Shown one piece after another: positions 10,728-18,673 of a DNA stretch of 64,000 nucleotides. The notes beneath the pieces are model-generated. The model made no database searches. It saw only the letters and a program-made list of their open reading frames with translations, and was not told where the DNA came from. The stretch lies in the NCBI GenBank assembly GCA_016219985.1, contig JACRJO010000025.1, positions 90,257-154,256 of the forward strand, in the 5' to 3' direction. The position numbers and the translations under genes were made by a program. The stretch is from Sphingobacteriales bacterium. GTDB lineage: Bacteria; Bacteroidota; Bacteroidia; Chitinophagales; Chitinophagaceae. The first letter of the stretch is position 1, and each line of letters starts with the position of its first letter.

Positions 10728-11681
10728 ATGTCAGAATTTGCAATCGGAATTGATATCGGGGGTACGAACACGAAATTCGGTATCGTAGATAAATACGGGG
10801 TGATCATTGCCCAGGACCGGACCCTGACCAATGAACATGATAATGTACAGGAATTTATCGAGGACCTGTACCTGAAGCTGAGTCCCATGATCACGAAGGC
10901 CGGCGGGGTGAAAAACTGTATCGGGATCGGGATCGGCGCCCCCAACGGGAATTATTATACCGGTAATATCGAACACGCGGCCAACCTGAAATGGAAAGGG
11001 ATCATTCCCCTGGCCAGCATGGTGTCTGAGAAATTCGGGATAAAAGTTAAAGTGACCAATGATGCCAATGCCGCGGCCGTGGGTGAAATGATGTACGGAT
11101 GCGCCAAAGGCATGAAACACTTTATCACCATCACCCTCGGGACCGGGGTGGGCAGCGGGATCGTGATCGATGGGAAGATCGTGCTGGGACACGACGGGTT
11201 TGCCGGGGAACTGGGCCATGTGGTCGTAAGGCCTGGCGGCCGTCTCCATAAAGGAACGGGGGTCAGGGGACCGCTGGAAGCCTATGCCTCGGCCACCGGG
11301 GTCAGGGAAACCGCCATTGAGATCCTGACGGAAAATCCGCAGACGGAAAGTTTACTTCGGGATTATTCCCTCAATGATATTACCAGCCAGACCGTATATG
11401 AATGTGCCGTGAAAGGAGATAAAATCGCCGGGCAGATCTTTGATTTTACCGGGCAGATCCTCGGAGAAGCGCTGGCCAATTTTATCATGTTCTCCTCGCC
11501 CGAGGCGATTATCCTGTTTGGGGGACTGACCAAGGCCGGTGACCTGATCATGAACCCGACCCGCGACGCCATGGAAAAAAACCTGATCCAGGTATTTAAG
11601 AATAAGGTCAAACTGATGTTCAGCGAACTGAAGGAAGCGGATGCGGCCATTTTAGGCGCCAGCGCCCTGGTCTGGGATTGA
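10728..11681 (+). CDS. ROK family sugar kinase, probable glucokinase
   Basis: 317 residues. The ATP-binding motif DIGGTNTKFG is at 9-18, the catalytic pair ND at 111-112, and the substrate and zinc-motif region begins with ELGH at 161-164. The usual ROK cysteine cluster (CxCGxxGCxE) is absent: residues 174-184 read HKGTGVRGPLE, keeping only Glu184. The enzyme probably phosphorylates glucose imported by the upstream permease. A hairpin terminator follows at 11711-11734. Confidence 0.85.
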   Translation: MSEFAIGIDIGGTNTKFGIVDKYGVIIAQDRTLTNEHDNVQEFIEDLYLKLSPMITKAGGVKNCIGIGIGAPNGNYYTGNIEHAANLKWKGIIPLASMVSEKFGIKVKVTNDANAAAVGEMMYGCAKGMKHFITITLGTGVGSGIVIDGKIVLGHDGFAGELGHVVVRPGGRLHKGTGVRGPLEAYASATGVRETAIEILTENPQTESLLRDYSLNDITSQTVYECAVKGDKIAGQIFDFTGQILGEALANFIMFSSPEAIILFGGLTKAGDLIMNPTRDAMEKNLIQVFKNKVKLMFSELKEADAAILGASALVWD

Positions 11682-11710
11682 TCTTCGCGGACACTTATAA
11701 CAGCATAGAA

Positions 11711-11734
11711 AAGCCCGGTAGCGATACCGGGCTT
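11711..11734. terminator. Hairpin terminator between convergent kinase and DUF4382 genes
   Basis: A perfect 10-bp stem AAGCCCGGTA/TACCGGGCTT with loop GCGA. On the minus strand it is followed by TTTTCTATG, so it best fits the end of the DUF4382 gene; it may serve the ROK kinase transcript as well. Confidence 0.75.
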
Positions 11735-11764
11735 AATGTTATCATAGGAAGTCTGTTCTAACTC

Positions 11765-12286
11765 TTATTTTATTTTCAGTACCGGCCTCAGCTGGTAGTC
11801 CCCGTTACCGGTCTGGTGAATGGATAAAGCGGCATCAAAGTCGATCAGCAGTGAATCGAGGGTGCCGTTTAGTCTTTTGTCCACTTTGATTTTCAGCCCT
11901 GATTCAGAACCGCTCGGGATAGAAAGAGGATAATCAACGCCAGCCACCCGGATGGAATTATTGGCGCCCAGCACAAAACGGATTTCCTTTAAAGTATCAG
12001 AGGGCACCACGCCAACTGCCAATAAGGTATCCACCCCGTTTTGCAGCCCTAACAGGTCATAGACCCCGGCATGTGTCTCGAGATTCATCCAGCCACCCAA
12101 AGAATCCTCCCGGAATTTCACCCTGATCTGTTGAATATCCACATTGACAGCTTCTGCATTTACGGGATTATCGGTTAACCGGATTTTAACGGTTGTCCCG
12201 TTCGTACTGTTTTCCTTAGAGCAAGCTACTAACACAATAGCCCCCATTGCGGCTACGGCAAAAAGGGAAAAGAATAATTTTTTCAT
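11765..12286 (-). CDS. DUF4382 domain lipoprotein
   Basis: 173 residues with a lipoprotein signal peptide; the lipobox cysteine is about residue 22 (IVLVACSKE). The rest matches the DUF4382 pattern: an early TVKIRLTDNPV strand, a middle YDLLGLQNG stretch, then FVLGANNSI. DUF4382 proteins are envelope beta-sandwich proteins without an assigned activity. It is a single gene, ended by the hairpin at 11711-11734. Confidence 0.8.
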   Translation of the reverse strand: MKKLFFSLFAVAAMGAIVLVACSKENSTNGTTVKIRLTDNPVNAEAVNVDIQQIRVKFREDSLGGWMNLETHAGVYDLLGLQNGVDTLLAVGVVPSDTLKEIRFVLGANNSIRVAGVDYPLSIPSGSESGLKIKVDKRLNGTLDSLLIDFDAALSIHQTGNGDYQLRPVLKIK

Positions 12287-12383
12287 GTTTTTCAGTTTTT
12301 AACCTGCCTGATAAGTGTGAAAACCATGCCAAACCATGTCAGTTTTTTGTCATAAACGAGGCTAATTTTCCACAGCCCGTAGA

Positions 12384-13388
12384 TTACGGGCCTTTACTAA
12401 GGATAATAAACACGGCCGGTACCGGGCGCTGCCCCGTAATATCGGAGACCCGGATCGTTTCTTTTCCATTGACCAGCATACAACTGCTGCCGCCCCCGTC
12501 GAGGTTCAGGGCCTCGAGGCAACCAATGTCTTTCAATAACTGCGCTTCCTGGGCCAGGCTGGCCCCCTCAGCCGTACCCGGGTGACGGCCTTCAATAACC
12601 AGGATGATGAGTTTATGATCCCGGGTATAGCCCATGGCAGTACGGGGATGTTTATCCTCTATAGCTTTGCCGGCAAATTTGAGTTCCTCGTTGTTGCTGA
12701 TCCGGATCTCACCCTTTTGTAGCAAGACCGGGCCGCCGCCGACTGCCGTATGCATCTTCCATTTTTCAAAACCAAGGTGTTGAGGAACGGAGGTTTTCTG
12801 AGCGAGGTAAACCCAGTCCGGTTTTTCGATGGAGTCCCTGACGGGCGGTATGGGCCATTGGCTGGCCAGCGGGTAACGGGCGGAGGAATCTGTATACAGC
12901 CAGGCAATATCCGCCTTTCGTCTCCCTGATATACCCAATGCGCTGCCAAAGGGATGCCGGTAGGTCAGGGTATCTTTTCCTTTCCCGTTAAGGGTATGCA
13001 CATTGTAACTGACCAGTTTCCCTTCTTTGATTACCGCATTCAGGTTCTGGTTGCTGGCAAAAGAGAAAAAAGTGCTGTTTACCACCAATAAAGGAAATTT
13101 AAAGCCTTCGTAAAAAGTGAGGGAATCATATCCCTTACGGTAAAACTGGTCCGGGGTCAGCCGCCTGTTTTTTGCCGTATCAACGGTAAAGTACAATCCC
13201 CGGTCCTCCAGGTCTGCTTCGAGGTAATAGGCGATATTGGGTTTGCCATCCAGGAGGCTGGTTGATTTAAATACATGCACTGAGGCAGGCAAGGGACCAA
13301 ACAGGGAATCCACATTTTGCCAGGCAATCTGGGCAGTAGCGCATAAGGAAGAAAAAATAAAGAATATGAGGCCGGAAAATTGGCGCAA
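12384..13388 (-). CDS. Phosphodiester glycosidase family protein (NAGPA domain)
   Basis: 334 residues with a signal peptide (about 1-19). The C-terminal stretch ALNLDGGGSSCMLVNG is the hallmark of the NAGPA/phosphodiester glycosidase family (formerly DUF2233), whose mammalian member removes GlcNAc from phosphodiesters. In bacteria these proteins are exported and act on cell-wall or glycan phosphodiesters; the substrate here is unknown. The gene starts next to a region packed with short tandem tracts (13423-13555). Confidence 0.85.
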   Translation of the reverse strand: MRQFSGLIFFIFSSLCATAQIAWQNVDSLFGPLPASVHVFKSTSLLDGKPNIAYYLEADLEDRGLYFTVDTAKNRRLTPDQFYRKGYDSLTFYEGFKFPLLVVNSTFFSFASNQNLNAVIKEGKLVSYNVHTLNGKGKDTLTYRHPFGSALGISGRRKADIAWLYTDSSARYPLASQWPIPPVRDSIEKPDWVYLAQKTSVPQHLGFEKWKMHTAVGGGPVLLQKGEIRISNNEELKFAGKAIEDKHPRTAMGYTRDHKLIILVIEGRHPGTAEGASLAQEAQLLKDIGCLEALNLDGGGSSCMLVNGKETIRVSDITGQRPVPAVFIILSKGP

Positions 13389-13422
13389 GGGGATTTATTA
13401 TTGATGAAAACGGTACAAAATG

Positions 13423-13450
13423 TTCAATTCTCAATTTTCGATGCTCATAG
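13423..13450. repeat. Degenerate 7-base tandem tract
   Basis: Four words in exact 7-base register: TTCAATT, CTCAATT, TTCGATG, CTCATAG. It lies between the phosphodiester glycosidase start and the 8-base tract that follows lipA. Confidence 0.5.
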
Positions 13451-13459
13451 AAGACGATC

Positions 13460-13555
13460 ACCGCTCTTCCCGTCTTTCCATCTTCCGGACTTTCAGACTT
13501 CCCGTCTTCCGGACTTCCTCTCTTTCGGACTTCCGGACTTTCCGTCTTCCCGTCT
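13460..13555 (-). repeat. Degenerate 8-base tandem tract, 12 units, overlapping the lipA stop codon
   Basis: On the minus strand, beginning with the last two bases of the lipA TAG stop, twelve consecutive 8-base words keep register. Examples are AGACGGGA, AGACGGAA, AGTCCGGA, AGTCCGAA and AGTCTGAA; consensus AGnCnGnA. All units begin with AG. Spans 96 bp with no insertion or deletion. Confidence 0.85.
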
Positions 13556-14477
13556 ACTCCCCACTTCCCTCCCACTCCTTTCTCCCAATTCCGGCAAACA
13601 CATGTTTCTCGCTATGATAAGAGGAACGGACAAGGGGACCGCTTTCTACGTAATCGAGTCCCAGTTGATAACCGATCTCGCGGTATTCCGCAAATTCATC
13701 GGGATGCACAAAACGATCTACGGGCAAATGTTTTTTAGTGGGCTGCAGGTACTGGCCGATCGTCACCACATCGCAGCCATAGGCATGCAGGTCTTTCAGG
13801 GTCTGGATCACTTCTTCTTTTTTCTCGCCCAATCCCAGCATGATCCCGCTCTTTGTCCGCATCCCGCCTTCTTTCAGGCTGCGGATCACTTCCATACTTC
13901 TCCAGTATTTTGCCTGGATACGCACCTGACGGGTCAACCGCTCCACGGTTTCAATATTATGACTCACCACTTCCGGCGCTGCATCAATCAGTCGCTGAAT
14001 GTCTTCTTTCTTTCCTTTGAAATCCGGGATCAGGGTTTCGAGGGTGGTATCCGGATTCAGGGATTTCACCGCTTTAATGGTATTGTGCCAGATCGTGGAA
14101 CCACCGTCCGGTAATTCATCGCGGTCAACGGAAGTGATCACCGCATGTTTTACTTTCATCAGGTGAATGGCCTCAGCCACCCGCTGGGGTTCATCCCAAT
14201 CGGCCGGTTCAGGTTTACCCGTAGCCACTGCACAGAAGCCACAGCTCCGGGTGCACACATTCCCCAGGATCATAAAAGTGGCGGTACCGGCTCCCCAGCA
14301 TTCGCCCATATTGGGACAATTACCGCTTTCGCAGATCGTATGAAGTTTATGGTGATCAACCAGCCCCCGGACATGCTTGTAGCTTTCACCAATTGGCAAT
14401 TTGACGCGCAGCCAGTCCGGCTTACGGAGCTTCGGCCCCTTATCACTCACCACGGAAACGACAGGAAGTTCAGTCAT
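13554..14477 (-). CDS. lipA: Lipoyl synthase
   Basis: 307 residues, normal for LipA. It is a radical SAM enzyme that inserts two sulfurs into octanoyl groups on lipoyl domains of pyruvate and 2-oxoglutarate dehydrogenases. The auxiliary cluster cysteines are C49, C54 and C60 ([12 protein letters not shown]) and the radical SAM CxxxCxxC is at C75, C79 and C82. The C-terminal RSSY serine ligand motif is present ([10 protein letters not shown]). The stop codon merges with the 8-base tract at 13460-13555. The pyruvate dehydrogenase E1 beta gene lies elsewhere in this window (34772-35761). Confidence 0.97.
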   Translation of the reverse strand: MTELPVVSVVSDKGPKLRKPDWLRVKLPIGESYKHVRGLVDHHKLHTICESGNCPNMGECWGAGTATFMILGNVCTRSCGFCAVATGKPEPADWDEPQRVAEAIHLMKVKHAVITSVDRDELPDGGSTIWHNTIKAVKSLNPDTTLETLIPDFKGKKEDIQRLIDAAPEVVSHNIETVERLTRQVRIQAKYWRSMEVIRSLKEGGMRTKSGIMLGLGEKKEEVIQTLKDLHAYGCDVVTIGQYLQPTKKHLPVDRFVHPDEFAEYREIGYQLGLDYVESGPLVRSSYHSEKHVFAGIGRKEWEGSGE

Positions 14478-14494
14478 CCGGCAAAATTAGGGCT

Positions 14495-15310
14495 TTATTT
14501 GCGCCGCCCAAACAGCAGGGCTATATAGGCCTGGAAGAAGAATTGCTGGTCTTTCTGGTGGGCCATGATGGGAATTTTCTGGGCGTACAGCTCGCCACTG
14601 ATGCCGATTTCAAGGCCGGACACCACTTCATTGAAACGGCCGTAATCAAAACGCAGGGCCGTCTTGGCAAAAACGCCGGGTTTTACCTTCATTTCTCCCC
14701 AGCCTTTGCCGATACCCCCGCCGCCGATAATCGTGTTACCCAGGAAAAGGGAACTGTCTTCAACAGAATATTTGATCACTCTGTTGTCCCCGGTTACCGG
14801 ATCATTTACTTCGAGGTAATAAGGGCGCAATAAACCGAGTGACAGGCCGCCGTTGTACACGGCCGAAACAGCCACCCCGTTTTTATTTCCTTTTTGCCCC
14901 AGGATACGCTGCTGCCCGAGGCCGAGGGTAACCTGGTAGAAATTGTTGATTTTCCCGTAAATAAAGGGATTGCCAAAGAAGATAAATCCATTGGCCGAAT
15001 TTTGTACTTTATTCTCCTTGAGGTGCTTGATTTCGGTGAGATCGATCCGGTAAATATTGGTCTTGCGGTTGGTTTTCATTTTCCCCAGCTCATAAAAAAG
15101 GCCATACCCGTTCGTACGGGCCTGGAACCCGAAAATGCTTTGCTTCTGGTAGACCAGCACTCCTTCCTCGGCCTGGCGGATCATGTTGTTGATCTTCTGC
15201 CGGCGGGCCTCTTTTTTATCATTCTTAGTGCTGCGCCGGGAGGTTGTATCCTGTGCAAAAACAGCAACAATAAACAGGGTAAAAAAAATGGACAGGCTTA
15301 GTTTCTTCAC
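14495..15310 (-). CDS. Exported protein of unknown function
   Basis: 271 residues. There is a signal peptide (1-19, ending FAQ), then a very basic stretch (residues 24-40, many Lys/Arg), then glycine- and aromatic-rich beta strands to the end. The pattern suggests an outer-membrane or periplasmic beta protein, possibly a small barrel. I do not recognise a named family. The start lies 216 bp from the divergent OsmC gene and the end is 17 bp before lipA, so the two may be cotranscribed. Confidence 0.7.
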   Translation of the reverse strand: MKKLSLSIFFTLFIVAVFAQDTTSRRSTKNDKKEARRQKINNMIRQAEEGVLVYQKQSIFGFQARTNGYGLFYELGKMKTNRKTNIYRIDLTEIKHLKENKVQNSANGFIFFGNPFIYGKINNFYQVTLGLGQQRILGQKGNKNGVAVSAVYNGGLSLGLLRPYYLEVNDPVTGDNRVIKYSVEDSSLFLGNTIIGGGGIGKGWGEMKVKPGVFAKTALRFDYGRFNEVVSGLEIGISGELYAQKIPIMAHQKDQQFFFQAYIALLFGRRK

Positions 15311-15526
15311 GGAAATACTTTTTATTGGAACTTAAATATCGGGAAAAAGTTCTGTGCCAGGCGTTAAAAAGAATGAAAAGAATCAGGGAGGCGGAGATTC
15401 CTTGATCCCCTCTTATCCTCCTTCTGCGAACCCGCTGCTATCCGGTTATGATCTCACGGGTAACAGCTCCTCACTTTTCTCATTCTCTCTTGGCCTAATA
15501 ACGTAAATTTATGGCAAAATATTGAC

Positions 15527-15946
15527 ATGACTTCAACTGTAATTTATACCGGCGAACTCCGCACCACCTGTACCCATCTGCGCAGTCAGTCTGCCATTGA
15601 AACCGATGCCCCCGTGGACAATAATGGCAAGGGCGAGCGATTCTCCCCCACCGACCTGATGGCCACCAGCCTGGCCACCTGCATGGTAACCGTAATGGGC
15701 ATTAAGGCCCGGGCCATGGGCTTCGACCTGAACGGGGTGAAAATTGATGTGCTGAAAATCATGAAAGCCGATCCCCGCCGCGTAGGTGGCATTGAACTGA
15801 CCTTCCAAATCCCCGACTCCCTGAAAGATATAGACGAAAAAACAAAGGCGATCCTGAAAAATACGGGGGAAACCTGCCCGGTGATTAAGAGTATACATCC
15901 GGATATTGAGGTGAAGATTGATTGGGGGGGATGGGGTAATAGTTAG
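15527..15946 (+). CDS. OsmC family protein
   Basis: 139 residues, the usual OsmC/Ohr size. Both redox cysteines of the family are present: Cys52 (LATCMVTVMG) and Cys117 (TGETCPVIKS). Members reduce organic hydroperoxides with thiol partners, though many OsmC-like proteins are uncharacterised. The TAG stop codon (15944-15946) is part of the TCGWTAG heptad tract that fills the convergent junction with the DUF2851 gene. Confidence 0.88.
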   Translation: MTSTVIYTGELRTTCTHLRSQSAIETDAPVDNNGKGERFSPTDLMATSLATCMVTVMGIKARAMGFDLNGVKIDVLKIMKADPRRVGGIELTFQIPDSLKDIDEKTKAILKNTGETCPVIKSIHPDIEVKIDWGGWGNS

Positions 15947-15981
15947 TCGATAGTCGTTAGTCGATAGTCGTTAGTGGTTAG
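15943..15981. repeat. Degenerate 7-base tandem tract covering two convergent stop codons
   Basis: Words TCGATAG, TCGTTAG, TCGATAG, TCGTTAG and TGGTTAG run in register from 15947 to 15981, with a partial unit before. The stop of OsmC (TAG, 15944-15946) and the stop of DUF2851 (TAA on the minus strand, 15978-15980) are both letters of the tract. The word TCGWTAG is the reverse complement of CTAWCGA, the word of the tract at 27594-27663. Confidence 0.85.
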
Positions 15982-17243
15982 TAGCTCGCTGCTTTCAGCA
16001 ACGCATTCCCCACCCCGCAATCCAGGCATCTTTTTTTACTGCAGTATTCGTTCTTCAGTTCGATCAGGGCCTGGCTGTCGAACGCATTTTGATTAGCAAT
16101 ACCCAATTGCACAAAGCCCTTTGAGATGCTATTGACTTCTGCTGCTGTTTGTTCCAGCCATTGCAGGGCCTTGTCCTTATACCCCGGCTCTCCTTTGTAT
16201 GTACCATAGGCAAACAGGAGCGGGCAAAGACTGTTGATGATAATGTTATCAATCATGGCGGTCCCCAATTTTTTTGGTTTGTACCCGGACTCCCGGTCAA
16301 AACTGTAATGATAGTGCCAGTACCCGCTGGCGGAAATATTGAACAGGGATCTCACCCCTTCCAGGGAACCGGCTTCCTTGATCCGGGTAAATAAATGTAC
16401 CGACTGATGCAGCAGGGCGGCTAACTGGGCCAGTCGTACCGTTGGGAAATTACCAGGCCGCATCCGGAGGAAATGGACCGGGGCGCTGACTGGCCTGATT
16501 TTGTATTTTGCCTGCAGGAACTGGTATTCCTTTCGTAACTGCCTGTAATATGGATCTGCGGGTTGGTCCTGTTTCAGTAAACCGGCCTGTCCCAGCAGGA
16601 GGGCTTCCAGTTGCGCTAAGCTGTTCTTTTGTTTAGCTAACAAGGACAAGGGGACGGAGCGGGCAATCCATTCAAAGGCTTCTGTATTTACATGGTTTCC
16701 GAAATTCCTGGCCAGCATCCACCAGCAGCTTTCCTCCCAATGATTCCCGTTCTGAGATAAGTATTGCTGCACCAGGGCGGCCTTGCGTTCCAGTCTTTCC
16801 GCCAGCAGCCTGTCCTTCCAGCTTTTCCAGGTAATAGCAGGAATGCCGGCAATGTTTTTTTCACAGGGAATAAATGTGCTGGCTTCCATCAGGTCTTCAT
16901 ACCGCTTCAGCAGTACTCCCGGTACCCGACCTTTTAACTCCAGCACTGGAATGGGGTAAGGCCAGTTATCGTCTTCCCAGACCACATGCAGGATAACGTT
17001 ATCGTAGTTTTTATCATGCTGGTGCGCATGTTTTTCCCAATCAGAAGAGCGGGTATGAAGTTCAACTGTACCGGCCCAGGTGGTCCCCCCGATCCTGATT
17101 TTGGCATTCATAAAATCCGGTCCCTGATTGGAATTGTATTGTCCCTGGAAAATAATCAATACCGGTTCGCCGGCCGTAGTAAACAGGTCTGCCTGTGTAA
17201 AATGCAGGAACCGCCAGATATACTGGAGTAATTTTTCGGTCAT
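15978..17243 (-). CDS. DUF2851 family protein
   Basis: 421 residues from the ATG at 17241-17243 (MTEKLLQYIW). A longer frame up to 17396 exists, but its first 51 codons run into the repeat block, so I reject that start. The N-terminal part holds the family core FQGQYNSNQGPDFMNAKIRI and VELHTRSSDW; the C-terminus has a four-cysteine cluster (CSKKRCLDCG plus an upstream Cys). The family is conserved in Bacteroidota and has a nuclease-like look around the PDF and VELH motifs; function unknown. Confidence 0.88.
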   Translation of the reverse strand: MTEKLLQYIWRFLHFTQADLFTTAGEPVLIIFQGQYNSNQGPDFMNAKIRIGGTTWAGTVELHTRSSDWEKHAHQHDKNYDNVILHVVWEDDNWPYPIPVLELKGRVPGVLLKRYEDLMEASTFIPCEKNIAGIPAITWKSWKDRLLAERLERKAALVQQYLSQNGNHWEESCWWMLARNFGNHVNTEAFEWIARSVPLSLLAKQKNSLAQLEALLLGQAGLLKQDQPADPYYRQLRKEYQFLQAKYKIRPVSAPVHFLRMRPGNFPTVRLAQLAALLHQSVHLFTRIKEAGSLEGVRSLFNISASGYWHYHYSFDRESGYKPKKLGTAMIDNIIINSLCPLLFAYGTYKGEPGYKDKALQWLEQTAAEVNSISKGFVQLGIANQNAFDSQALIELKNEYCSKKRCLDCGVGNALLKAASY

Positions 17244-17337
17244 GGAATAAGGTTCAGGCAGGAAATGTAGGGAGATTTGGGAAATAAAAACGGGGGTGTC
17301 GCGGGAGAATATTTTTATATGACAATTATTTAATGTG

Positions 17338-17768
17338 GCAATGTGCCGATTAGCCAATTTTACGACCACCTCCTGCACCGATTTATTAAGTGGCATGTTT
17401 CTTTAGTGAGTCATCCGGGGAGATACGTGCTGAATTTGCGGGGTACCTTCTTGAAACATTTCGTTAGTTAATTGGCAAATGTGCCGATTAGCCAATGTGC
17501 CAATTATACGTCCGCCTCCTGCAGCGATTTAATAAGTGGCATGTATCTTTAGTGAGGCATCCGATTAGATACGTGACTGAATTTGCGGGGTACCTTCTTG
17601 AAACATTTCGTTAGTTAATTGGCAAATGTGCCGATTAGCCAATGTGCCAATTATACGTCCGCCTCCTGGTACTGGTTGATTAATTGGCCTATTTCTATAG
17701 CGAAGCATCCCAATGAAACACAGTGCCTGAATCAGTAAAGTCGCCCCTAAGAACGTTCCATTGGTAAT
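17338..17768. repeat. Tandem repeats of about 140 bp built on 8-base words
   Basis: The core GTGCCGATTAGCC recurs at 17343, 17481 and 17628, giving periods of 138 and 147 bp; the third copy is diverged after about 17670. Each core is itself a run of 8-base words (AATTGGCA, AATGTGCC, GATTAGCC, AATGTGCC, AATTATAC). Copies carry CATCC..., CTTCTTGAAAC and TTAGTTAATTGGC blocks also recognisable in the 93-bp array that follows. No gene is seen. Confidence 0.85.
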
Positions 17769-17770
17769 TA

Positions 17771-18108
17771 AAATATTCCCGATGAAAAATAATGCCCGTA
17801 TCAAAAACACCTGCTTCTTAGAAAGTCATTGGCTAATTGGCACATTACATAATCGGCTAATTAAAATATTCCCGATGAAAAATAATGCCCGTATCAAAAA
17901 CAACTGCTTCTCAGAAAGTCATTGGCTAATTGGCACATTAAATAATCGGCTAATTAAAATATTCCCGATGAAAAATATGCCCGTATCAAAAACAACTGCT
18001 TCTCAGAAAGTCATTGGCTAATTGGCACATTAAATAATCGGCTAATTAAAATATTCCCGATGAAAGATAATGCCCGTATCAAAAACACCTGCTTCTTAGA
18101 AAGTTCCA
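17771..18108. repeat. Four tandem copies of a 93-bp unit
   Basis: The block AAATATTCCCGATGAAA starts at 17771, 17864, 17957 and 18049 (periods 93, 93 and 92; the 92 comes from one lost A). Each unit contains CTTCTTAGAAAG or CTTCTCAGAAAG and then 8-base words ATTGGCTA, ATTGGCAC, ATTAAATA, ATCGGCTA. A degenerate fifth copy is visible at about 17708-17768. An 87-codon frame through the array is only a by-product of the repeat. The last copy abuts the maf stop codon. Confidence 0.9.
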
Positions 18109-18109
18109 T

Positions 18110-18673
18110 TCAAATTTCCCTCAACGCCCGAACCACCCGGCTCACCGGCAATCCCATCACATTATAAAAATCGCCCTGGATGGATTTGATCCCCACCACC
18201 CCGATCCATTCCTGGATGGCGTAGGCACCGGCTTTGTCGTAGGGTTTGTACTGATCCACATAATACTCGATCTGCTGAACTGATAACGGGTGAAACAACA
18301 CATCTGTGGAATCGGAAAAAGCAATTTCCTGGTCTCCTTTCCGGATTACCACCCCCGTGATTACCCGGTGTTTTTCCCCGGAGAGGGCCAGCAGGATGCT
18401 CACCGCATCTTCCCGGTGTACGGGTTTACCAATGATATTATCTCCCAGCACCACGATGGTGTCCGCCGCCAGCACTATCTCCCCTTCCCCCACTGAAGCC
18501 TGTACGGCCAGGGCTTTATTACGGGCAATATAGACCGCCGCTTCATCCGGACTGAGCCCGGGCGGAAAATCTTCACCCGTTTCTCTGACGACCACATCAA
18601 AAGGTATTTCGGCCCATTCCAGCAACTGTTTTCGCCGGGGTGACCGGGAAGCGAGAATAATCTTAGGTGTCAT
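18110..18673 (-). CDS. maf: Maf family nucleoside-triphosphate pyrophosphatase
   Basis: 187 residues. The N-terminal signature ASRSPRRKQLLEWA (about 7-20) and the later ADTIVVLGDNIIGKP and YKPYDKAGAYAIQEW stretches are those of Maf proteins. They hydrolyse non-canonical or modified (d)NTPs such as dTTP/UTP or m7GTP to monophosphates. The start overlaps the prenyltransferase stop by 4 bp (ATGA), showing translational coupling. The stop lies directly against the 93-bp repeat array. Confidence 0.93.
   Translation of the reverse strand: MTPKIILASRSPRRKQLLEWAEIPFDVVVRETGEDFPPGLSPDEAAVYIARNKALAVQASVGEGEIVLAADTIVVLGDNIIGKPVHREDAVSILLALSGEKHRVITGVVIRKGDQEIAFSDSTDVLFHPLSVQQIEYYVDQYKPYDKAGAYAIQEWIGVVGIKSIQGDFYNVMGLPVSRVVRALREI

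Noticed and set aside
17244..17396. N-terminal extension of the DUF2851 frame
   Set aside because: It runs through the intergenic repeat unit and has no family similarity; the ATG at 17243 gives the expected N-terminus.
17761..18021. 86-codon open frame in the 93-bp repeats
   Set aside because: The same peptide repeats with the DNA unit, one copy shifts frame by a single-base loss, and no start context or family is seen.
17338..18108. CRISPR array
   Set aside because: The units are contiguous tandem copies with no unique spacers and there are no cas genes.
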